From: Fidelibacterota bacterium
GTDB taxonomy: Bacteria; Fidelibacterota; UBA8477; JABMPR01
DNA: 64,000 bases
Reading direction: 5' to 3'
NCBI GenBank assembly: GCA_024278595.1
Contig: JAJRSW010000011.1
Coordinates: 1 to 64,000 of the forward strand
Under the pieces are notes generated by a model. That model saw only the letters and a list, made by a program, of their open reading frames with translations, was not told the origin of the DNA and made no database searches. A program made the translations under genes and the position numbers. Shown here piece by piece: positions 10,069 through 19,194 of this stretch (position 1 is its first letter; each line of letters begins with the position of its first letter).

Positions 10069-11004
10069 CTACAGTTTAGTTTCAGCAACCACACCAGCGA
10101 CATGCTCAGCCGTCACTTTCAAGGCCGCTTTCTCATCAGCATTCAATTTTACTTCAATGACCTTTTCAATTCCACCGGCACCGATCACGCAGGGAACACC
10201 GATAAATAAACCATCGATATCATACTCGCCTTCACAGAGGGCAGCACTGGGAATGATGCGTTTTTTATCCAGCAGGTAGGACTCAGCCATTTCAATGGCA
10301 GACTGGGCTGGACTAAAAAAAGCAGAGCCATTGCCCAATAATTTTACGATCTCACCACCGGCCATCCGGGTTCTCTTTTCAATGGCATCAAGCGTATCCT
10401 GATCCAGTAATTCTGTCACCGGTACCCCACCAATAGTAGCCAGGCGGGTGAGGGGAACCATGGTATCTCCATGACCACCAAGGACCAGGCATGAAACATC
10501 CCGGGTCGAATAACCGGTCTCCATGGCAATAAAGGCTTTAAAGCGGGCTGAATCCAGTGCTCCCGCCATTCCAATGATCTTATTCTTCGCGAATCCGGAA
10601 ACTTTATAGAAAGCATAAACAATGGCATCCAGCGGGTTAGAGACAACGATTACAAAGGCCTTGGGCGCATATTTCTTGACATTCTCAGCAACATTAGAGA
10701 TGATCTTCAAGTTAATACCCAGCAGGTCATCACGGGACATGCCTGGTCTACGCGGAACCCCAGCCGTGATGATCACCACATCTGAATCAGCAATATCAGC
10801 ATAATCACTGGTACCGGTGATGTTCACATCATAACCCTGGAGCGGGCGCATTTCCATCAGATCAAGGGCTTTGCCTTTTACCGATCCCTCAAAATCGGGG
10901 ATGTCAAGAATAACCACATCACCCAACTCCTTCTGAGCTGAGATTAGAGCCAGAATCTGTCCGATCTGCCCTCCGCCAATGAGGGTGATTTTTTTTCTAC
11001 TCAT
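10069..11004 (-). CDS. mdh: Malate dehydrogenase (LDH-like type)
   Basis: KITLIGGGQIGQILA, VVIITAGVPRRPGMSRDDLLGIN, VVSNPLDAIVY, GGHGDTMVPLTR. Confidence 0.95.
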   Translation of the reverse strand: MSRKKITLIGGGQIGQILALISAQKELGDVVILDIPDFEGSVKGKALDLMEMRPLQGYDVNITGTSDYADIADSDVVIITAGVPRRPGMSRDDLLGINLKIISNVAENVKKYAPKAFVIVVSNPLDAIVYAFYKVSGFAKNKIIGMAGALDSARFKAFIAMETGYSTRDVSCLVLGGHGDTMVPLTRLATIGGVPVTELLDQDTLDAIEKRTRMAGGEIVKLLGNGSAFFSPAQSAIEMAESYLLDKKRIIPSAALCEGEYDIDGLFIGVPCVIGAGGIEKVIEVKLNADEKAALKVTAEHVAGVVAETKL

Positions 11005-11114
11005 TTTGTAACTCCTTTTAATCGAATTAGATATACAAATTATTTATTACCAAAAGTTCAATTCCTGTGCCACAGTAGGGAACAGCCGCAAACACTGCGT
11101 GTGTCAGTATCTTC

Positions 11115-11420
11115 TCAAGGCTTTCGTTCAGCCCCGGTCTGTTTGCCCCCCTGGATAATCGCTTCCCAGATTTCTTTCACTACTGCAGGTGGTAGTCGTC
11201 CGGCTGATTTTTCGACAAGCTTTAGGATCAATTCTTGTTCTCGTTCCGGCGTAAATAGTGGGATACCTGCTTCCAACTTTAACCGGCGGATACTGATGGT
11301 TTCGGAAACCCGCGCCTGGATCAACTCCAGAATGCGGGCATCCAGGAGATCTATCTTCCTGCGGTGGTCTGATATCCTGTCTGACATATTATCAATATAG
11401 CCTGAAAGCTTACTTTCCAT
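11115..11420 (-). CDS. Chorismate mutase (AroQ type)
   Basis: RRKIDLLDARILELIQARVSETISIRRLKLEAGIPLFTPEREQELILKL... Confidence 0.85.
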   Translation of the reverse strand: MESKLSGYIDNMSDRISDHRRKIDLLDARILELIQARVSETISIRRLKLEAGIPLFTPEREQELILKLVEKSAGRLPPAVVKEIWEAIIQGGKQTGAERKP

Positions 11421-11446
11421 GCTAAAAATTACAGCATTAAATCAAG

Positions 11447-11620
11447 CTATACCACATTCAGTTCTAACGTGGCCATTAAATCCAAAATATTTTTCTGGTT
11501 CACAAATCCCCGCAGAATCCATCCCGCCTCGGAAACCCTGAGTATTTGGCCTGGTCGGGATGAAGTAAAAACGGAAAAGATGCCAAAGTTATGGCAATAT
11601 GGAAGTGAACTGGTATTAAT
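11447..11620. mobile_element. MITE-like intergenic element, copy A
   Basis: Imperfect inverted ends ataccacattcagttctaacgtggcca / tggcaatatggaagtgaactggtat; internal segments shared with 49404-49573. Confidence 0.55.
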
Positions 11621-11677
11621 TGTTTCTCAGCTACTTTTTGCGAGTGCGTCAATATTAATTGTTAATTAGATTGTGCC

Positions 11678-12847
11678 ATGGCTGAACGAACTTTTTTTGC
11701 AGAATGGGTGCTCCCCATCATCCATGGTCCGATCCACTTCGGCTTTGTGACCATTGCCAACGGGAAAATAATTGCCGTGGGTAAACAGAGTGATTTTAAT
11801 GGCAATAAACAGCAGGTGCAGGATCTTGGTTTTGCGGTTCTTTCACCAGCACTGGTTAACGCCCTGTTCCATCCGGACTATCCCGTAGCCGACCCCCAGA
11901 TAACCGCTCGGGGAAGTTTCCTGAACTGGCTGCATTCCGGAAAAAACTACACGCGGTTGAGTTCTAAACTTGAGGTGGAAAGTGATCTGCTCAGTGCCAT
12001 CAAGCGTTGTTATGATTATGGTACTGCGGCCATTGGGATCCGTACCAGGCATCCAGAGATCAGTCAACATCTTGAACATTCCGGACTCTATTCAGTTGTT
12101 TTCCAAATGCTCCGTGGTTTCCGGGAGGATAATGCTTTCGAGGTCTGGAATACGCGGGCCCAACTAAAAGACCGGGATCTGACACGCTTCTACCAGGCAG
12201 GTGAATTTCTGTTCAACCTCACTCCGGAAGTCTTCCGGAATATTGCAAACACCAGCGCCAGAACAGCTCTGCCCATCTCTTTCATGAAGGAAGAGGAGCT
12301 ATTTTTCAGGAAGGGTCAGGGGCGCATTTACCAGTACCTCCTGGGTCGGGGAGATATGGATTATCGCTGGCAACCGCCAGGTATGTCACCCCTGCGTCAC
12401 TTTTTAAGTCATGCTTTCGCCGCACAGAATACGATTCTCAGCCAGGTGATCAATTTGGAAGAGGATGAGCTTGATCTTTTGAATGATCAGCCCCAGACCT
12501 TCCATATGTGTCTACATCCCCGCTTTGACCGTCAATGGGAGTTGGGGACTGCTCCCGGCCAGATGATACGCGATAAGGGCTTCAATATCTGTCTGGGAAC
12601 TTTTGCTGAGCACATGGATATCCGGGCTGAAATGAGGTCTGCTTCAGCGGAGTATGGCTTTAAACCGGATGAGATCATTCGGATGGCTACCTTGAACGGG
12701 GCCAGGGCTTTAGGGCTTGAGGATAAGATTGGAAGTCTGGAAGCGGGGAAAGAGGCTAAGATCTTTTCCATCCGTTCTGAGACCAGTATCGTTGACCCCT
12801 ACAATATCATCCTGTTTACCAACGAACGCCTGCGGCAGGTGTCTTGA
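11678..12847 (+). CDS. Amidohydrolase-superfamily protein (ADAL / aminofutalosine deaminase-like scaffold) with degenerate metal-binding motifs
   Basis: Scaffold retained (IANGKIIAVG; FKPDEIIRMATLNGARALGLEDKIGSLEAGKEAKIFSI), but HxH and GTD-type motifs are replaced. Confidence 0.8.
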   Translation: MAERTFFAEWVLPIIHGPIHFGFVTIANGKIIAVGKQSDFNGNKQQVQDLGFAVLSPALVNALFHPDYPVADPQITARGSFLNWLHSGKNYTRLSSKLEVESDLLSAIKRCYDYGTAAIGIRTRHPEISQHLEHSGLYSVVFQMLRGFREDNAFEVWNTRAQLKDRDLTRFYQAGEFLFNLTPEVFRNIANTSARTALPISFMKEEELFFRKGQGRIYQYLLGRGDMDYRWQPPGMSPLRHFLSHAFAAQNTILSQVINLEEDELDLLNDQPQTFHMCLHPRFDRQWELGTAPGQMIRDKGFNICLGTFAEHMDIRAEMRSASAEYGFKPDEIIRMATLNGARALGLEDKIGSLEAGKEAKIFSIRSETSIVDPYNIILFTNERLRQVS

Positions 12848-12910
12848 GAGTGCAACCACGGATTAAAATGATTTCCACCTGCTCGTTTAGAATCGTCTGC
12901 TTATTGGCAG

Positions 12911-13019
12911 TCGGTAAAAACCTAGTCTTTCTGACACGAACGTAGTGAATGGAAGAATCTCTGCCATCGGTAAAAACCTGGTCTTTCTGACATGAACGTA
13001 GTGAATGGAAGAATCTCCA
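12911..13019. repeat. Two tandem copies of a 56-bp unit
   Basis: tcggtaaaaacctRgtctttctgacaYgaacgtagtgaatggaagaatctc at 12911 and again at 12967. Confidence 0.9.
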
Positions 13020-13105
13020 CCCGCAGATTATTGCATACGATCCAGAATCCAAATCCTGCGCCTGTCGGCTCAAGGAAGGCAGTGGAGAATCAGGTCCTAA
13101 GGTGA

Positions 13106-13762
13106 CTAAAAAGACCAGCGTAATCCCAGGGTTGGGAGGACCTGTATCCCAGCTGCACCAAAGACAAAATTATTGCTGATCTCTATTTCTGAGCCAATAG
13201 CCAAATGTTCGTTGGCATTGTACCAAAGTTGGGGTTCGGTGAGCAGGACCAGCTGTTTTCCAGCTGTACCGATTTCATCCTGTGACCAGAGATCCATGAA
13301 ACCGGACAATTCAATATTGCCCTCCAACAGGGGGATAAACCAGGTCGTGGTCAACTGGAAATCTGGAGTTTCAGCTCCTTGAGCAGCCCGGTAGAGGATA
13401 TCAAGCGGCAAGGCCACAAAACCCAGATCGAAATAGTAGCTTAAGCCTGTCAACCAGACCTGCCCCAGGCCACCAAAATCCGCTATACCATCATTGTACT
13501 GAATAGTCGCCGATAGATTCTTCACCGGCAAGGTAAAAGACCGGGCGATCTCCCAGTAGGCCAGCGAGGCACCTTTTATTCCGGCAGCATCGTAATTCAT
13601 ATCTATGAACCAAAACGTCGAGCCATACTGATCCGGCTTGAACATCTCCAGCGTTGAGACAATATATTCCCGCTCTTCCGCTGCTTCATAATGCAGCTGA
13701 AGATTTTGAGAATAAACCAGCGAACAGACGGCGATCATACCAACAATTATTTTAGGGACCAT
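13106..13762 (-). CDS. DUF5020-like outer membrane protein
   Basis: Signal peptide; LQLHYEAAEEREYIVSTLEMFKPDQYGSTFWFIDMNY...SLAYWEIARSF; ends in aromatic residue. Confidence 0.65.
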   Translation of the reverse strand: MVPKIIVGMIAVCSLVYSQNLQLHYEAAEEREYIVSTLEMFKPDQYGSTFWFIDMNYDAAGIKGASLAYWEIARSFTLPVKNLSATIQYNDGIADFGGLGQVWLTGLSYYFDLGFVALPLDILYRAAQGAETPDFQLTTTWFIPLLEGNIELSGFMDLWSQDEIGTAGKQLVLLTEPQLWYNANEHLAIGSEIEISNNFVFGAAGIQVLPTLGLRWSF

Positions 13763-13878
13763 GGGAAACTCCTAATAAGATTTATACCACCAGAGACTGC
13801 AAAATTCTTCATTACAGACCCACCAATTAAATGCCAATTGAGCTAAGATCGCCAAGCAAGTATAGCTCCTGGCAATCA

Positions 13879-14508
13879 CTACATTTTACGAATAAATCGA
13901 CCCGGCTCAGTAGGGTCTTCAGTAAATTTCATGCGACGCAGATAACGTTGATGAAGCGGAGTGTTGGAGTAAGTAATGTAAGTGTGAAAACCTTTTTTCT
14001 GCATCAGACCCCGAAACTCCCTGAAAAAATAGCGGGCAGATTCATAATCCCGATACATGGGAATCTCATAATCCAGCTGAATACGAATAATTCCATGCTC
14101 CTGGTGTTCATAGATAAATAATCCAACCGGGACGACATTCCTGGTGATGAATATGGTGCGATACAAACGCAGAGCTTCAATATCCAGATCTGGAAAATGT
14201 TTGCGAATATCCCTGATGTAAAATTCAATAAACCGGGGTAGAAAAATGCTGGTGTCCCAGGAAATTGGGATCAAATGGAATTGTTCGCGAGTCAGGCTGA
14301 TCCGAATGAGATAGTAAATATTTATTCCAATAATAAAACCATTGACGATCATCACCGGATAAAGGTGAAGCACCACCCCGTAGACTGTGAAAGCGATGGC
14401 GCCCATCAGGTTGATCAGGCGCAACCTGCGAATATTGGTCATGGTCAGCGAAACAGCCACCACGAGGGAGGCAACATAGCCCAGCCATTCGGTCCACTCC
14501 AGACTCAT
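13879..14508 (-). CDS. Inner membrane protein, YgjV-like N-terminal part
   Basis: LGYVASLVVAVSLTMTNIRRLRLINLMGAIAFTVYGVVLHLYPVMIVNGFIIGINIYYL followed by a soluble ~120 aa region. Confidence 0.6.
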   Translation of the reverse strand: MSLEWTEWLGYVASLVVAVSLTMTNIRRLRLINLMGAIAFTVYGVVLHLYPVMIVNGFIIGINIYYLIRISLTREQFHLIPISWDTSIFLPRFIEFYIRDIRKHFPDLDIEALRLYRTIFITRNVVPVGLFIYEHQEHGIIRIQLDYEIPMYRDYESARYFFREFRGLMQKKGFHTYITYSNTPLHQRYLRRMKFTEDPTEPGRFIRKM

Positions 14509-15458
14509 ATCAGGGTCAAACTCCCCGTGGCCCCATCCAGCTTCACCGTGGCTCCCAGGGGCAGACTCAGTTTGCGCATATTGTGACCATAGGCAAAATT
14601 GGAAATGATGGGGAAATCTACCTCGCCGATGATGTCCCGGATCAACTCATCCAGGCTGAAATCATCCTCATCGGCAGTTTTCCAGGTATCAATGAATTGA
14701 CCCAGCAGGAGTCCGTTGACCCGATCTTCCCCATGAAAGAAGCCAGCCATTTTAAATTGGCTCAACATTCGATCAAGGTGCTGCACATTCTCCCCAATAT
14801 CTTCCAAAACCATGATCCCACCAGCGACATCCGGAAAGTAGGGTGTACCCATGAGGTTATTGAACAGGGACAGACACCCGCCAACCAGAGGACCGGTTCC
14901 AGAGCCAGCGGACATTGTTTCAAACGGTATATCAGCTGGGTTCTGCAGAACCTGACCTGAAAAGGGTTTGGTAAGCAAATCCCAAAAACTGGTCTCAGTG
15001 AAAGAATCAATTCCGTCCTCCGCAGCCATTTCCACGGCAACCATGGCACCGGAAATGGTAACCAGCCCGGTTTCAACTCCCAGGGCGCACTGGAGGGCAG
15101 TGATATCCGAGTAGCCTACCAGGAATTTCGGGTGTTGAGCAATGAGCTCGTAATCCAGATCATCCAGATACCTGGGCGTACCATAGCCGCCTCGGCTGCA
15201 CATGATCATATCCACCTCATCATCGGCAAACGCCTGGTGCAGATCGGCCAATTGTTCAGGACCCTGACCAGAGAGATACTTATTTTTCCCCCAGAGATTA
15301 GCCCCTTCCCTGATCTTGAAGCCCTGGGATCTGAGATATTCGATCCCCCGTTTTAGCTTTTCTGGTTTTGGGGCCGAGGCCGGGGAGATCACTGCAATGG
15401 TGGCACCTGGTTGAATTGGTTCAGGAATGATCATTAAACGTCCTACTCTTTTTGTCAT
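14505..15458 (-). CDS. LD-carboxypeptidase (peptidase S66)
   Basis: IAVISPASAPKPEKLKRGIEYLRSQGF, MCSRGGYGTPRYLDDLDYELIAQHPKFLVGYSDITALQ, GPLVGGCLSLFNNLMGTPYFPD. Confidence 0.92.
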   Translation of the reverse strand: MTKRVGRLMIIPEPIQPGATIAVISPASAPKPEKLKRGIEYLRSQGFKIREGANLWGKNKYLSGQGPEQLADLHQAFADDEVDMIMCSRGGYGTPRYLDDLDYELIAQHPKFLVGYSDITALQCALGVETGLVTISGAMVAVEMAAEDGIDSFTETSFWDLLTKPFSGQVLQNPADIPFETMSAGSGTGPLVGGCLSLFNNLMGTPYFPDVAGGIMVLEDIGENVQHLDRMLSQFKMAGFFHGEDRVNGLLLGQFIDTWKTADEDDFSLDELIRDIIGEVDFPIISNFAYGHNMRKLSLPLGATVKLDGATGSLTLI

Positions 15459-15603
15459 TGACCACCCAGCTTAGCTCGTGGAGAACAACCGCTTTATTAG
15501 ATGCTGCTATGTTCATTAACCCATTATAACAGTCGATTAATTTCAGGGTTTATCAGTTGTCATCTGCAAAAGATGAATGTCCAGAAGACAAACTCAGTAT
15601 GTT

Positions 15604-16392
15604 CTACAGATCGTCCAGGGCTTCCCGGGCTTCGGCCTGAATGCTGCGATCGCTATCACTTTCTGCCGGGGCATTGATAGCCATAGTAAACCATTTTTCC
15701 GCTGCATCCTCATCATCCAATTTATCATAACAGTAGCCGATATAGAGCATATTGCGGAGGTCTTCTTGATCAAGCGCATGCGCTTGCTTGAAGTAGTCAA
15801 GGGCTTCCTCAAATGATGCTTGCGGAGGAGTAGCATAGATGATACTGGCGATCTGACGTTCGATCCAGGACAGGTCTGACAGCGCATAGTGCCAGCGACC
15901 CATGACATGATAATTAGCATCATCATCCGGGTCGTATTTAATGGCCAACAGGGTATGATCTCTCATTCCGTATGAATTCTTGATCTTCTGCTCAGTACCT
16001 TCTGCCTCACCGATCTGTCCGTGGTGGATGGCATACCATTTATGGGCAGCGGCACTTTTGTCATCGAGGGCCAGCGCTTTTTCAGCGTATTCCCGGCCTT
16101 TATAGAGGTAGGGTTTTTTATACTCCATATCATTGGGTTTGCGGTCGGCAAAATCAAAATATCCGCGACTGATCTTCCACAGGATCTCAACATTCATTTG
16201 ATCCAGGTCAAAGGCTTCCTCAAGCTGGGTCATGGTGAGATCATAATCTTTGGCCTCATGGGCAGCTTCCGCTTTCTCAAGCAATTCAGCTACCGGGTCA
16301 ACAATGGGATCTTCAGGTGTTACTTCGGCCTCTTGCGCATAGACAAAGAGTGCCAGCGTAAGCATCAGCAGCATTAATATGCTTTTTTTCAT
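15604..16392 (-). CDS. Exported TPR-repeat protein
   Basis: Signal peptide MKKSILMLLMLTLALFVYAQ, then TPR-like helices. Confidence 0.75.
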   Translation of the reverse strand: MKKSILMLLMLTLALFVYAQEAEVTPEDPIVDPVAELLEKAEAAHEAKDYDLTMTQLEEAFDLDQMNVEILWKISRGYFDFADRKPNDMEYKKPYLYKGREYAEKALALDDKSAAAHKWYAIHHGQIGEAEGTEQKIKNSYGMRDHTLLAIKYDPDDDANYHVMGRWHYALSDLSWIERQIASIIYATPPQASFEEALDYFKQAHALDQEDLRNMLYIGYCYDKLDDEDAAEKWFTMAINAPAESDSDRSIQAEAREALDDL

Positions 16393-16409
16393 GTTTCCTC
16401 CCTTATCCG

Positions 16410-17066
16410 TTAATTTTCAATGATATCGTGATGATCGAAGAGGACCACCCGTTGTAGCATTTTGCCCTTACCATCAAATTCTTCCAGGATGGTCCGATTC
16501 TCAGCATCAATATATTTGTAACGGCGTTCGGTGAGTACGATCCCTTTCAGGTCATCCCGCAGAATCTCGCGGTCCTTGCGTCGATCATCTCGATAAGTGG
16601 TGGTTCGGGAACAGATGGTTTGTCCGGTGACGCCCACAATAAAATAACCGGTTTCGCGACCATAGTTGTTGTATTCACGGCGAATCATAAAATTTGAGTT
16701 CTCAGGATAGAAGGTGGGGCCAAAGACCGTCCTGAAAAGCGCCACCTCAGTGGGATCATTTTTAAAAACATTCTCTTCCCGAAGCTGGCCAGTGTTATCA
16801 AAGATCTTCTGGACGATATGATTTCCATACTGGTCATATTCATTCTCGATATGTTCTTCAAGAACATTGTTGGCCGTGTAACGTTTCAGGAGCATTGGCT
16901 TTCCGTCAAGCATCTTTACCTGGGTATGTCTATTATCTTTCATGGAGTCCCGGGAAGCAAAGGCCACGACACCTGGTTTCCCCCATCCCCGGTAGTAATA
17001 GGTGGATTCCTGTGCTGCTGCACTGGAATAAAGTAAAAAGATAATGAATCCTAAGAGCTGTTTCAT
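16410..17066 (-). CDS. Exported hypothetical protein with YD-like segments
   Basis: Signal peptide MKQLLGFIIFLLYSSAAAQ; NEYDQYGNHIVQKIFDNTGQLREENVF. Confidence 0.6.
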   Translation of the reverse strand: MKQLLGFIIFLLYSSAAAQESTYYYRGWGKPGVVAFASRDSMKDNRHTQVKMLDGKPMLLKRYTANNVLEEHIENEYDQYGNHIVQKIFDNTGQLREENVFKNDPTEVALFRTVFGPTFYPENSNFMIRREYNNYGRETGYFIVGVTGQTICSRTTTYRDDRRKDREILRDDLKGIVLTERRYKYIDAENRTILEEFDGKGKMLQRVVLFDHHDIIEN

Positions 17067-17140
17067 GTTGGCTTAAAAAGTACTCCGAGAGAGAAAAATA
17101 CAAAGTCAATTTCCGCTCACCAGTCCGCGAGTTGACTGGC

Positions 17141-17453
17141 TGAGACCAATTACAGTTCCAAAGTGGTCATTAAATCCAAAATATTTTGCCTTTTTACAAA
17201 CTTGATGCCCCCGCAAAAAGGCCCTCCCCGACACGATTGTCGGGATCTTCTACTCGCAGCGATCGCAGAGCGTTGCATTGAGTCCTTCGGCTGAGCTCAG
17301 GAACCGCCCTTCGACTGAGCTCAGGAACCGCTGGCCGAAATGACGCAGAGTGTTGTTATTTATGAGTTTAGATGTGTTCGCTGTATGTGACTGTATTTAT
17401 ACGACTTAGGGTATATTTAATGCTTTCTCAGCTACTTTTTGCGGGTTCGTCAA
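17141..17453. repeat. Composite intergenic repeat region with half of a MITE-like element (copy B)
   Basis: 17141-17205 matches the left end of copy A; 17227-17244 hairpin CCCGACA-CGAT-TGTCGGG; 17284-17331 two 24-bp copies of ccttcgRctgagctcaggaaccgc; 17424-17453 matches 11623-11652. Confidence 0.7.
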
Positions 17454-17639
17454 GCTTAAAATGTGAAGCATAGCTAACCATGCTGAGTTCAATAGAAGTA
17501 TAGCTCATGGTAAATATTTTAGGTGAAGTAATAGTGGGAAATATGAAGAATATACCGCGCATCTGGAGGTGAAGATGGTATTAGAGGTGACAGGTTGGAA
17601 GTCAGGGAGAAATAGTGGCGGTGATCAGAATGGTCGCAT

Positions 17640-18890
17640 TTATGTTTTGCGTTCTTTCTTTTTGGCAGCCGGGAAGAGAATATTGTTCAGGATCAATCGA
17701 TAGCCGGGGGAATTCCGATGTAACGACAGTTGGGTGGGAGGATCCCCGACAAAATGTTGATAGTCCTCCGGGTCATGCCCTCCCAGAAAAGTAAAGGTGC
17801 CCTTACCAGCCGAACCGTGGATATACTTGACCTGTTCCTGACCAGGGACATCCCCCATGACCACGATGTGTTTTTTGATCAATGACCGGCGAAAGCCAGT
17901 GGTCTGACCCATAAAGCCTTTGATCACACCCACATGATTCTGGGTAAGCATGGTGGGTACCGGATCCCACTTGGCTGAAAACTCAAACAAAGTGAAATAG
18001 TCAGCTTCAGCTCCCCGGGCTCGGGGTCGATCACTGGGTGGCTCATCAATATTACTGTATTCATAGACCATGGGGTCCGTGATCAGCTTGAAATTCTCAA
18101 AAGCCATGGTTTTGCCATAATCCAGCTTTGACTGGACCTGGGGATCCACAGGATCATGGTCATAAGGCGTCGCTACCATATCCACCCCTTCGGCGGACAG
18201 GGCAATGTCCAATGCGTCCGTAGCGCTGCACATGGCGAATAAAAAACCGCCGTTAAGAACGTAGTCACGGATCTGACGGGCAACTGCCTTTTTCTCCTCT
18301 GAGACACTGGTGAAACCGCGCAGGCTGGCAAAAGCCTCGTACTCAGCCTGCTGTTTCCGATACCAGGCCGCGTTGCGATAATTGCGATAGAATTTGCCGT
18401 ACTGTCCGGTGAAATCTTCATGGTGCAGATGCAGCCAGTCATATTCGCTGAGTTCGCCATCCAAAACCTCGGCATCCCAAATCACATCATATTCAACTTC
18501 AGCATATTCCAGCGCCAGGGTCACGGCATCATCCCAGGGTTGTTTCCCCGGTGGAGAATAAACCGCCACTTTAGGAGCCTTTTCCAGTAGGACGATATCC
18601 ATATTATTGGATTCAATAGTGGCATAGATATTCAGCTCCGCTCCGGCGGGTGCCAGCTCAAATTTCACATCTCTTAAACGCAGCTCGCGGACGATCTCGG
18701 TGTAATTATTCACCAGAAAGCTGCCACCCCGATAATTCAGCAACCACTCAATATCGATGTCGCGTTCCAGAATCCAGAAAGCCACGCCATAAGCTTTTAA
18801 ATGATCCGTTTGGCTTTCATCCATGGGAATGAGGATCTTTTGGGAGAAGAGGGTGCTGAGGAGGAGGCTGAAAAAAATTATTCGTTTCAT
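17640..18890 (-). CDS. Exported protein often annotated 'asparagine synthetase B' in Bacteroidota-like genomes; true function unknown
   Basis: Signal peptide; KILIPMDESQTDHLKAYGVAFWILE; IRDYVLNGGFLFAMCSATDALD; no AsnB catalytic motifs seen. Confidence 0.6.
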   Translation of the reverse strand: MKRIIFFSLLLSTLFSQKILIPMDESQTDHLKAYGVAFWILERDIDIEWLLNYRGGSFLVNNYTEIVRELRLRDVKFELAPAGAELNIYATIESNNMDIVLLEKAPKVAVYSPPGKQPWDDAVTLALEYAEVEYDVIWDAEVLDGELSEYDWLHLHHEDFTGQYGKFYRNYRNAAWYRKQQAEYEAFASLRGFTSVSEEKKAVARQIRDYVLNGGFLFAMCSATDALDIALSAEGVDMVATPYDHDPVDPQVQSKLDYGKTMAFENFKLITDPMVYEYSNIDEPPSDRPRARGAEADYFTLFEFSAKWDPVPTMLTQNHVGVIKGFMGQTTGFRRSLIKKHIVVMGDVPGQEQVKYIHGSAGKGTFTFLGGHDPEDYQHFVGDPPTQLSLHRNSPGYRLILNNILFPAAKKKERKT

Positions 18891-19194
18891 ATAGTTGGCT
18901 ACGATAAAGGGCCAAGACCTTTCTGATTTAAGAACACCGAACCAGGAATTCCGACTGAAGAAGTAGTTCCATAAACTACTCTCGTTGATCCTTGTTCAAT
19001 ATTCATGGAAATTTTATTTAAGCTCAGTCCCTCGATCATGAAATTGCCAAATTGATTATCATCCATGGGCATAAGGAAGTGCTTCGAAAATCGGTGTTCT
19101 CGGCCTGCCGGGCTGAGCTTGACCCCCGCCGACAGCGGTGGGAAAAGCGAAGACCTGAGCGAGGAAAAAAGATCGGAAACAGAGCGGACCAGGT

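Noticed and set aside
12911-13019. Possible CRISPR-like array
   Set aside because: Only two adjacent copies, no variable spacers, no cas genes in the window.
12816-13073. ORF 12816..13073 on the minus strand
   Set aside because: Consists of the 56-bp tandem repeat and flanks; amino-acid repetition simply mirrors the DNA repeat.
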